Shown: one piece after another, positions 7,560 to 13,879 of the stretch
Numbering within the stretch: the first letter of the stretch is position 1
How the letters are laid out: every line of letters begins with the position of its first letter
From: Glaciecola sp. UBA1851
Lineage (GTDB): Bacteria > Pseudomonadota > Gammaproteobacteria > Enterobacterales > Alteromonadaceae
Assembly: GCA_002338515.1 (NCBI GenBank)
Contig: DDIL01000084.1
Coordinates: forward strand, 1 to 13,879
Direction of reading: 5' to 3'
Length of the DNA: 13,879 bases
Notes under the pieces: model-generated
Told to the model about the DNA's origin: nothing
The model's input: the letters and a program-made list of their open reading frames with translations, nothing else
Databases searched by the model: none
Program-made: the position numbers and the translations under genes

Positions 7560-8618
7560 TTAAATTATTTTATATCCGAAATGACCTGACTCATTAACTT
7601 CTCTACTAAGCTCTTTTTCGTAATATAAATAATTTAAGTGTGACAGCGCCTCCGCTATAGCAAAAAACATATTGTGAGGGTTCAGTTCCCGCTTAAATAA
7701 AACCGGTAAGCATTCCTTTACTGTTTTTCTTTCAGTACAGAATTCTCTTAACGACTGCAGGTGCGCCTGATGGTGCGCAAGTAGCTCATCAACTCGAGTA
7801 TGTAAACCATAAAAAGGTTGCTTGTGTGACGGCAGTACCAGACAATTACTGGGTAAACTTTTAAACTGAGGTAATGTAGTAAGATATTGCTGCAATGAGT
7901 TTGCATCGGGCTCAGTACTATACACGCCAATATTTGGAGAAATAATGGGCAGGACATGATCACCAGATATTAGAATATTTTGCTGTTTATTAAATAAACA
8001 TACATGTTCAGGAGAATGACCACGTCCAATCATCACCTGCCATTCCTCAGCTCCAATATCGATAGTATCATTGGCCTGCAGTCGTATGTATTGCAATGGA
8101 ATTGGCTTAATGACTTGCCCAACGCCTTTGCTAGTTTTTCTATTCTCCTTAGCGTTATTTCGGTATGATTCAGAAAAGCCACAGCGTTGCAGATATTCAT
8201 CGTCTTGCCAATCACTCGCTCCTCTTGAGCCCGCTGATAACGCTCTAGCAACGAAATACTCAGAGTGTGACATATAGAAAGGGACTTTATATTTTTCGAC
8301 TAAATAACCTGCCATCCCAATGTGGTCAGGATGCATATGTGTAACTATTACCTTGCTAATTGGCTTATCGAGGCTTGCCAATAACTCATCCCATATTTCT
8401 TGTGTTTTACGAATACCTATACCAGTATCAATTAATGCGTAGCCACCAAACTCGAAGTCTTTTATTAAGTATAAATTGATATGGTCAAGGTCAAACGGAA
8501 GTGGCATACGAAGCCAAAAAATCCCATCTGAGACTTCCGTTAACTGACCAGCTTCAGGTACTTGTATATCAAGAAATTGAACATCATCTATTAAAGCTTG
8601 GTTAGCCGGTAAATTCAT
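7560..8618 (-). CDS. Metallo-beta-lactamase-fold hydrolase with C-terminal helical domain
   Basis: A 352-aa protein of the metallo-beta-lactamase superfamily, predicted to be cytoplasmic as no signal peptide is seen. It has a full set of metal ligands: HMHPDH (94-99), GHSPEH with His201, SGDH with Asp220, and PSHKQPFYG with His265. The hydrolase domain (about 28-270) is followed by a helical, winged-helix-like tail (about 275-352), a combination found in hydrolases related to glyoxalase II that act on thioesters and similar bonds. The substrate cannot be told from sequence, and beta-lactam resistance should not be inferred. It starts 12 nt after the permease stop with AAGG 7 nt before the ATG, so it is the last gene of the exporter operon. 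It converges on the YdbT-like gene with 23 nt between stops and no clear terminator. Confidence 0.88.
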   Translation of the reverse strand: MNLPANQALIDDVQFLDIQVPEAGQLTEVSDGIFWLRMPLPFDLDHINLYLIKDFEFGGYALIDTGIGIRKTQEIWDELLASLDKPISKVIVTHMHPDHIGMAGYLVEKYKVPFYMSHSEYFVARALSAGSRGASDWQDDEYLQRCGFSESYRNNAKENRKTSKGVGQVIKPIPLQYIRLQANDTIDIGAEEWQVMIGRGHSPEHVCLFNKQQNILISGDHVLPIISPNIGVYSTEPDANSLQQYLTTLPQFKSLPSNCLVLPSHKQPFYGLHTRVDELLAHHQAHLQSLREFCTERKTVKECLPVLFKRELNPHNMFFAIAEALSHLNYLYYEKELSREVNESGHFGYKII

Positions 8619-8630
8619 TAAACTGCCTTA

Positions 8631-9884
8631 TTAATCGCTATGCAATGCATCAATTGGATTCAACTTACTGGCTTTAATTGCAGGGAATACCCCAAATCCT
8701 ACACCAACTAACATACAAATAGTTAAACTTAATCCAATTGCAGTTATCGACCAACTAACCGCCCAGCCGGAGTAGAAACCAATAATTTCAGATAGAACAA
8801 GACCAAATACAACGCCTAAAATCCCGCCCATTACCGAAATAGTAAAACTTTCGGCAATGAACTGTTGCCGAATATCTTCTTGGGTTGCACCGACGGCTCT
8901 TAATAAACCAATCTCCTTCGTTCGCTCCATAACGTTTGCTAGCATGATATTCATTATACCAATGCCACCAACTAATAAAGAAATACCAGCAACACATGCC
9001 ATTACAATATTAAAAATTTGTTGAGTTTGTTTTTGTTGTTCAAGCAACGCGGCAGGGATAACAAGTTCATAATCGTCTAGCCCACCATGTCTTAGTTTAA
9101 TTAGAGAGTCGATTGCTTTAGAGGCGATAACTGGGTCAGTTCCTTTTTCTATATTTAATTTAATGCTATCTAATTCACTAGCCAATATATCACTTGAAAA
9201 CTTTTGTACACTCACATTCAAAGGAACAAATACTCTATACCTATCTCCGCCAATTTGTACGCCTTGGAATTCATTTTTATTTCCGGCTGGCGGCTCTAAT
9301 ACACCCACAACTTCGAGCCATACATGATTGACCTTAACAAACTTACCCAACATATCTTCAGGGCCGTAACTAGTGGTTAAAAATAGCTCTTTTGCAGCAT
9401 CTGCTCCCAATACCGCTTTTTGAGATAAATTCGCATTATCGTCATCAGTTAAGAACCTTCCAGCAGCAAGCTGCATATTAGCATTACTAAAATAACTAAC
9501 CGTCACACCCAAAGCTTTCGCTTGGCTTTTATTAAAGTCACTGTAAACATCGTATACATCAATTTCTTTAGATGCACTATAACCTTCAACAAAAGGCAAG
9601 GTGGCTAATGCGGCATCTACATCACCTAAATTGAGCCCAAGACTTTCTTCTCTTATCTCCGCTAACTCTTCTTTCTCATAGTCTTTTGCATTAACTATTA
9701 TATTATTAACCCCCATTGAATCTATGAGTTTAAGGGCCTCATTTTCTGCTCCCTCACCTATGTTGAGCATGGCAATAACGGCACCAACACCAAAAATCAT
9801 TCCTAGTAAGGTTAGAAATGTACGTAATTTTTGCCCCATTAACTCTTCAACAGCATCACCTACTAAAACTACATACTTAGACAT
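8631..9884 (-). CDS. ABC transporter permease, MacB/FtsX type
   Basis: Inner-membrane permease of the type VII (MacB/LolC/E-like) ABC family, 417 aa from ATG 9884. TM1 is at about 20-42, a large periplasmic MacB-type domain spans 43-290, and TM2-TM4 lie near 292-315, 345-370 and 378-402. The FtsX core includes ERTKEIGLLRAVGA (320-333), the coupling segment that contacts the ATPase. Unlike E. coli MacB it has no fused nucleotide-binding domain. The ATPase is encoded separately at the head of the operon. ATG 9884 is chosen because AAGGG lies 8 nt upstream and it overlaps the previous gene by 8 nt, the same overlap as at two other junctions. An ATG at 9929 would add 15 residues and a 53-nt overlap. 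Such transporters act as mechanotransmitters that push periplasmic substrates outward. Confidence 0.92.
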   Translation of the reverse strand: MSKYVVLVGDAVEELMGQKLRTFLTLLGMIFGVGAVIAMLNIGEGAENEALKLIDSMGVNNIIVNAKDYEKEELAEIREESLGLNLGDVDAALATLPFVEGYSASKEIDVYDVYSDFNKSQAKALGVTVSYFSNANMQLAAGRFLTDDDNANLSQKAVLGADAAKELFLTTSYGPEDMLGKFVKVNHVWLEVVGVLEPPAGNKNEFQGVQIGGDRYRVFVPLNVSVQKFSSDILASELDSIKLNIEKGTDPVIASKAIDSLIKLRHGGLDDYELVIPAALLEQQKQTQQIFNIVMACVAGISLLVGGIGIMNIMLANVMERTKEIGLLRAVGATQEDIRQQFIAESFTISVMGGILGVVFGLVLSEIIGFYSGWAVSWSITAIGLSLTICMLVGVGFGVFPAIKASKLNPIDALHSD

Positions 9885-11088
9885 CAGAATCACCCTTGAT
9901 GAGTGACGAATCTGGCTGACTAAGCGCAATCACGTCCCCATTTTCTAATCCGTTAGTTATTTCAACCAAATACAAATTCTTTCGGCCACTGCTTACTATC
10001 TGCTTTTCAAAGCTATCTGCATTTTTGACGTAAACATAACTTGAGCCATCTTCAAAATACAACGCCTGTAATGGGATAACCAGAGTTTCCGTAGATGCCT
10101 TAACGTTTATATTAGCGGTTAGTTTTCTACCGGGTTGCATCATAGTTTTATCTTGATCTATCAACTTAACGACTAACTCAAAGTAAGTGACTGGATTCCC
10201 GCGCTCAATGCTGCGAGGAAATCCTGATACATTTTCAACTTCTCCTTTAAATGTTGCCGAGGGAAACGCATCTAGTTTGATGTCAACCTGCTGACCTTTG
10301 GCTAAATCTATAGCGTTATTAGCTTGAACAAAAACCGTTGCCTGCATATTTTCAAGGTTAGGTATTTGAGCGATAGGTCTGCCTGGAAATACAGTTTGCC
10401 CAACGGCTGGCTTTTCACCTCTTCTATCTTTTTCATATACAAGTAATCCAGAAAATGGAGAGATGACTTCTAAACTTGTGAGCGCTTGTTGATGTTGCTG
10501 AAACTTAGTTTGTACGCCACTTTTTCTTATATCTAATACAGCCATTTCATTGTCGTGTTGTTCTACAATACTGGTTTCTTTCCACTCTAAAAACTCATCT
10601 TTGGCTTCTAGAAAGTCTCTGTTTGCCAATGTATCTATAATCTCTAACTGTGAATATATTCTAAGATCATCAATCGCGAATCTATCTGTAAAATCAAACT
10701 CATATTTCACAAACTCTTGGTCTGAATCTACATCTTGCTTTGCTTGATTTTGTTGCGCGTTACTTTTGACGATATCTTGTTGTAAAAGCATTAACTCTAG
10801 TTCTTCTTCTCGGCTGTCTTTCATAATTTGCTGAGCATCAAATCTAGCAATAACATCTCCTTTTTCTACATATGTATTCTCATCTTGTAACCAAGCGATA
10901 TTCATCGGCCTGCGACCAGGAGTCATAATTTTTTGTGACTGCGCAGCCTCTATTTCTCCGAATCCTGAAACTTCTATAGAAAACTCTGTTGATTGAACTT
11001 TATATTCTGGTACAGAACTTTGCTGTTCAGATGAGCATGCAAATAACCCTATGCTTATAACACCTAATGCTATTCTCCTTAATTTCAT
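9877..11088 (-). CDS. Periplasmic adaptor (HlyD/MacA-like) lipoprotein, third of three
   Basis: Membrane fusion protein expected to link the MacB-type permease to an outer-membrane exit. The 403-aa product has a lipoprotein signal with lipobox LFAC (15-18). Ser follows the Cys, which under the E. coli +2 rule favours the outer membrane. The two halves of the lipoyl (barrel-sandwich) domain are at about 40-88 and 206-245, separated by a long acidic helical hairpin (89-205). A beta-barrel domain (247-330, with LDAFPSATFKG at 272-282) and a C-terminal membrane-proximal domain (333-400, LVIPLQALYFEDG) follow. It is the only adaptor of the three with the last domain, which in MacA contacts MacB. 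The start overlaps the previous stop (ATGA) and has AAGG 4 nt upstream. Confidence 0.88.
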   Translation of the reverse strand: MKLRRIALGVISIGLFACSSEQQSSVPEYKVQSTEFSIEVSGFGEIEAAQSQKIMTPGRRPMNIAWLQDENTYVEKGDVIARFDAQQIMKDSREEELELMLLQQDIVKSNAQQNQAKQDVDSDQEFVKYEFDFTDRFAIDDLRIYSQLEIIDTLANRDFLEAKDEFLEWKETSIVEQHDNEMAVLDIRKSGVQTKFQQHQQALTSLEVISPFSGLLVYEKDRRGEKPAVGQTVFPGRPIAQIPNLENMQATVFVQANNAIDLAKGQQVDIKLDAFPSATFKGEVENVSGFPRSIERGNPVTYFELVVKLIDQDKTMMQPGRKLTANINVKASTETLVIPLQALYFEDGSSYVYVKNADSFEKQIVSSGRKNLYLVEITNGLENGDVIALSQPDSSLIKGDSDV

Positions 11089-12080
11089 ATCACCTTGTCC
11101 TCCAACTCAACCGTCGCTTTCATACCAGGGCGCATAATATTCAAATCAAGTTTTTGGAGTGTTACCCACGCATCAAATACCATCTTTTGGTTATTTGCTG
11201 ACTTTGTTCTATAGGTCTGACCAAGCTCACTAATTGTTCCATTAAAAGGTTTTTCTGGGAACGCATCTAATGTAACTCTTACCGCATCACCAAGAATGAC
11301 GTCAGGTGTATACGATTCGTCAAATTCTACTTTTACTGCTATTTTATCCAAAGCAGGTAAAGAAATTAGTCTACTGCCCATGAAAACCGTATCACCAATT
11401 GCTGGTTTATCATCATCTCCATTAGGTATAAGAACCACCATACCTTCTTTTGGTGCTTTTACCTGTAACTTGCCCATACTTTCAGTTAATTCATCAACAA
11501 GACTTTGAGCTTTCGATATTTTAGCATTTTGCACTTGTTGATTAATTTGCATCGCTACTTCATGTTGAGTGACACGCTGAATAGCTTGCTTATGTAACTC
11601 GGTAGTAATTTTAAATTCAGCTTGTTGTTTTTTACGCTCTATTTCTGAACGCGATACATCCGTTATTTCCACTTTACGCTTTGCAATATCCATATTCTTC
11701 TTCGCTTCTGCAAGATCAAGATTAAGCTCTTCTAGTCTGGCCTCATTTTCTAATTTTTTTTGCTCAGCTTCCTTTATTGCTGCATCAAGATCTGAACGTC
11801 TAGTGACCATATCATTTCTTAATCTTTGTGCATCGAACTTGATGAGTAAATCACCCTCCTTCACAAGCGTATTCTCTCTAGCTATATACTCTATTTTGTA
11901 TTCCCACATACGCCTAACATTCGGAGGAGTAATTGATATTTGTTGTAATGAGACTAATTCTGCTGGTGCAGAAATCTTTATTTTTTTGTTATCGATAATA
12001 GTTGCTTGTGTATCTTCATCGGAGCAAGCAAAAAGTGATATTGCGCAAATACATAAGATAGACTTTTGGTAACTAAACAT
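11085..12080 (-). CDS. Periplasmic adaptor (HlyD-like) lipoprotein, second of three
   Basis: A 331-aa membrane fusion protein with a lipoprotein signal, lipobox LFAC at 16-19, Ser at +2 and an acidic stretch after it. The lipoyl halves are at about 35-85 (ending IKFDAQ) and 206-242. Between them is a highly charged coiled-coil hairpin of about 120 residues (86-205). The beta-barrel domain (246-327) has LDAFPEKPFNG at 271-281. The protein stops right after the barrel at RPGMKATVELE and so lacks a membrane-proximal domain. Its segment KPAIGDTVFMG resembles KPAVGQTVFPG of the downstream adaptor, which points to descent from a common ancestor. It overlaps its neighbours by 8 nt upstream and 4 nt downstream. 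AGAGG lies about 9 nt before the ATG. Confidence 0.87.
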   Translation of the reverse strand: MFSYQKSILCICAISLFACSDEDTQATIIDNKKIKISAPAELVSLQQISITPPNVRRMWEYKIEYIARENTLVKEGDLLIKFDAQRLRNDMVTRRSDLDAAIKEAEQKKLENEARLEELNLDLAEAKKNMDIAKRKVEITDVSRSEIERKKQQAEFKITTELHKQAIQRVTQHEVAMQINQQVQNAKISKAQSLVDELTESMGKLQVKAPKEGMVVLIPNGDDDKPAIGDTVFMGSRLISLPALDKIAVKVEFDESYTPDVILGDAVRVTLDAFPEKPFNGTISELGQTYRTKSANNQKMVFDAWVTLQKLDLNIMRPGMKATVELEDKVI

Positions 12081-13032
12081 TGTTATTTGCCTCTTTTTCT
12101 AACAACAATCTAACGCTCATGCCGGGAAGTAAATTGATATCAGGTTTATCATCAAATTTTATTATTGCTGGGAAGTAGGCACTTTTACCCCATAGTGGTT
12201 TACGTTCGCTTTGTTTTGAAATACTACTAATAAAACCTGTAAACTGTTTTTCTGGATAAGCATCGAAAGTAATGTTAACTTTTGACCGTTCATTAAGACC
12301 TACAGCATCAATTTCATGTACCCATGTCTCTATCTGGAAATTTTCAGTAGATTGAACATCAACAACTTTCCAACTAGGTCGAACATTCATTCCTGCACTT
12401 ACTTTAGTTCCAAACCAAGGGTGCATAGCATATGTAACTGGACCGGTTACTTGAGAGACAACATTCAGTTTTGATAACACATCATTCAAATAAGTAATTT
12501 CTTCCTGAACTTGTAAGATATTTACTTCTTTTTTTGTCAATTCTGCTGATTGTTCTTGCATTGCACGTTGTAAGGCTTCTTGTGCCTTTACGTTCTCAAG
12601 CATCGCCCTTTGAAGCGCTAGTTCATATTGACCTTTATCATAGGCAGCAACCTGCTCTATTGGAACGGATGCTTCAATTTTTGCTTGTTCTACTCTCATT
12701 TTAGATACTTTGAGGCGTCCTTGAGCATCAATAACATTCTGACTTTGCTGAACCTTGAGTTGTTCAAATTCTAGTAATAATCTATCTAAATTTTCTTGAT
12801 TTTGGGTGAGCTGTGCTTGTTCATTTGCGCCATCAAAAACGACTACTGGTTTTCCTTTTTCGACTATCTTTCCTTCTTCTTCCATCCATTGGATTTGAAT
12901 TTGCCATCTTGAACCTTGTGGAGCATTTACTACTTGTTTTGCTGAAGAACTGACTTGACCTGTTAAAACTAAACTTTTTGCGTGTGTAAATTGTGTATAA
13001 ATCAATAAGACTATTAGTAAAAGCTTAATCAT
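12073..13032 (-). CDS. Periplasmic adaptor (HlyD-like), secreted, first of three
   Basis: A 319-aa membrane fusion protein with a short N-terminal Sec-type signal (LLLIVLLIYTQFTHA, likely cleaved after Ala18). There is no lipobox Cys, so it should be free in the periplasm unless the signal stays as an anchor. The lipoyl halves lie at about 22-68 (ending VVVFDGA) and 190-226, around a Gln/Glu/Lys-rich helical hairpin of about 118 residues (72-190). The beta-barrel (231-311) has FDAYPEKQFTG at 256-266, matching the equivalent motif of the other two adaptors, and it ends after LLPGMSVRLLLEKE without a membrane-proximal domain. GGAG lies 6 nt before the ATG, and the start overlaps the ATPase stop by 8 nt. 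Confidence 0.87.
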   Translation of the reverse strand: MIKLLLIVLLIYTQFTHAKSLVLTGQVSSSAKQVVNAPQGSRWQIQIQWMEEEGKIVEKGKPVVVFDGANEQAQLTQNQENLDRLLLEFEQLKVQQSQNVIDAQGRLKVSKMRVEQAKIEASVPIEQVAAYDKGQYELALQRAMLENVKAQEALQRAMQEQSAELTKKEVNILQVQEEITYLNDVLSKLNVVSQVTGPVTYAMHPWFGTKVSAGMNVRPSWKVVDVQSTENFQIETWVHEIDAVGLNERSKVNITFDAYPEKQFTGFISSISKQSERKPLWGKSAYFPAIIKFDDKPDINLLPGMSVRLLLEKEANNNV

Positions 13033-13699
13033 TTTTCTCTCCTATCACTTCACCATCTTTCATAACAATCACTCGTTGTGCATATTTAGCAATATCGTCT
13101 TCATGGGTTACCATTACAATAGTTTGTCCTTGATGATGCAGTTCAGTAAGCAGATCCATTATCTCATTTGACGTTTTAGAATCTAAATTTCCGGTTGGCT
13201 CATCTGCTAGAATTACACTAGGTTTATTAATTAAAGCACGTGCTATCGCCACTCTTTGCCGCTGACCGCCAGACATTTCGAATGGTTTATGATGTTTTCG
13301 ATGTGTTAAGCCAACTCTTTCTATTAGTTCATTGGCTCTTTTTGATGCTTCGCTATCGTTAACGTCTGAATACCTCAATGGAAGCTTTACGTTCCCGACG
13401 ACGTCCAATTTTGAAAGAAGATGAAATGTTTGAAAAATAAAACCTATATGTTTATTTCGAACTTTTGATAACTCGTCATCAGACATACTGGCAACATCAT
13501 TACCACCAAGCTTATAAACACCTGAATTTGGCGTATCTAAGCATCCGAGCACATTCATTAAGGTAGATTTACCCGACCCAGAACTTCCCATTATGGCAAC
13601 AAATTCATTCTCTTTTACCTCAATACTTACGTTATTTAAGGCAGTAACTATTTCTTCACCATTTTGGAAAGTCTTTTTTATGTTTGATAATGCTAACAT
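13025..13699 (-). CDS. ABC transporter ATPase, MacB/LolD type
   Basis: Cytoplasmic nucleotide-binding subunit that drives the exporter encoded downstream. At 224 aa it is a single ABC domain with Walker A GSSGSGKST (38-46), Q-loop Gln90 (FIFQTFHLL), signature MSGGQRQRV (142-150, Met in place of the usual Leu), Walker B ILADEPTG (163-170), D-loop NLD and switch His199. The segment around the Q-loop and ADEPTGNLDS is typical of the MacB/LolD/FtsE group that pairs with FtsX-like permeases. It is the first gene of a six-gene operon. Only a weak purine-rich sequence precedes the ATG at 13699, and the next start overlaps its stop by 8 nt. Confidence 0.93.
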   Translation of the reverse strand: MLALSNIKKTFQNGEEIVTALNNVSIEVKENEFVAIMGSSGSGKSTLMNVLGCLDTPNSGVYKLGGNDVASMSDDELSKVRNKHIGFIFQTFHLLSKLDVVGNVKLPLRYSDVNDSEASKRANELIERVGLTHRKHHKPFEMSGGQRQRVAIARALINKPSVILADEPTGNLDSKTSNEIMDLLTELHHQGQTIVMVTHEDDIAKYAQRVIVMKDGEVIGEKND

Positions 13700-13782
13700 T
13701 GTCTTATTCTTATAATTATTTTCTAACTAATAATACGGTTAAATAAACATTAAGATTTACTTATTAGTATTAAGTTTAATTT

Positions 13783-13788
13783 ATTATA
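13783..13788 (-). promoter_or_regulatory. Possible -10 element of the exporter operon
   Basis: A perfect TATAAT on the minus strand about 84 nt before the ATPase start. No good -35 was found at 16-18 nt. TCGATA at 15 nt matches four of six consensus bases. The surroundings are so AT-rich that a chance match is possible. An interrupted palindrome TTGTtACAA (about 13810-13820) lies just upstream and could be an operator, but it is short. Nothing else was recognised in 13700-13861. Confidence 0.3.
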
Positions 13789-13861
13789 GAAAGAGCTGCC
13801 TATTATCGATTGTAACAAATTGTGAGAAGTATCTAGTTTTTCACTTTTGTATGTCATAGAA

Positions 13862-13879
13862 CCAAAAAACCCAGCGCTA
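13862..13879 (-). terminator. Possible 3' half of a rho-independent terminator at the window edge
   Basis: On the minus strand the window begins with AGCGCTGGG followed at once by six T. That looks like the descending arm of a GC-rich hairpin plus U-tract, with the matching arm (expected CCCAGCGCT) beyond the edge. If so, a gene in the same orientation ends just outside and the exporter operon starts with its own promoter. Confidence 0.35.

Noticed and set aside
7748..8277. Short open frames on both strands inside the metallo-hydrolase gene
   Set aside because: They overlap intact metal-ligand coding regions and show no recognisable protein features.
7560..8618. Reading the MBL-fold protein as a beta-lactam resistance enzyme
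   Set aside because: It has no signal peptide, has a helical C-terminal domain and sits in an exporter operon. Its motifs fit glyoxalase II-like hydrolases better.
9885..9929. ATG at 9929 as the start of the MacB-type permease
   Set aside because: It would give a 53-nt overlap and a basic tail before the family start. ATG 9884 has AAGGG upstream and the operon's usual 8-nt overlap.
10550..12072. Plus-strand short open frames opposite the adaptor genes
   Set aside because: They are low-complexity shadows of the helical hairpin codons and lack ribosome sites.
8631..13699. Calling the operon lolCDE or macAB outright
   Set aside because: The ATPase and permease are separate as in Lol, but there is only one permease and three adaptors, which fits neither system.

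Overview
The window looks like part of the chromosome of an AT-rich marine gammaproteobacterium, most likely in the Alteromonadales (Colwellia/Thalassotalea-like). The grounds are the conserved murB-birA-(pantothenate kinase)-tRNA-Thr-Tyr-Gly order, which matches the E. coli murB-birA-coaA-thrU-tyrU-glyT locus, together with AT-rich codon use and the type of proteins encoded. The genus is inferred, not proven.

Region 1 (1-3182, all minus strand) is housekeeping. Read in the direction of transcription, it runs murB (peptidoglycan precursor reductase, apparent TTG start), birA (biotin ligase/repressor), coaX (type III pantothenate kinase), then a stable-RNA promoter with an UP-like element and a GC-rich discriminator. 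That promoter drives tRNA-Thr(TGT), tRNA-Tyr(GTA) and the first 24 nt of tRNA-Gly, which runs off the left edge. murB/birA and birA/coaX overlap, so they are probably translationally coupled.

Region 2 (3396-7536, plus strand) holds a membrane diguanylate cyclase with a signal peptide, TPR-like periplasmic region, one membrane segment and an intact GGEEF domain with an I-site. It is followed by a two-gene set of bacterial PH-domain membrane proteins resembling YdbS and YdbT.

Region 3 (7560-13699, minus strand) is the accessory part: a tightly packed six-gene operon. Read in order it encodes a MacB/LolD-type ABC ATPase, three different HlyD/MacA-like periplasmic adaptors (one with a cleavable signal peptide, two lipoproteins), a MacB/FtsX-type permease and a metallo-beta-lactamase-fold hydrolase. 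The first five genes overlap by 4-8 nt and the sixth follows after 12 nt. The three adaptors share short motifs and look like diverged paralogues. Only the third keeps the C-terminal membrane-proximal domain, which suggests a mixed adaptor ring with divided roles. No outer-membrane channel is encoded in the window. This operon is the best candidate for an undescribed system. Its substrate cannot be read from the sequence.

No insertion sequences, prophage genes, CRISPR arrays or broken genes were seen. No gene-free stretch exceeds about 215 bp.
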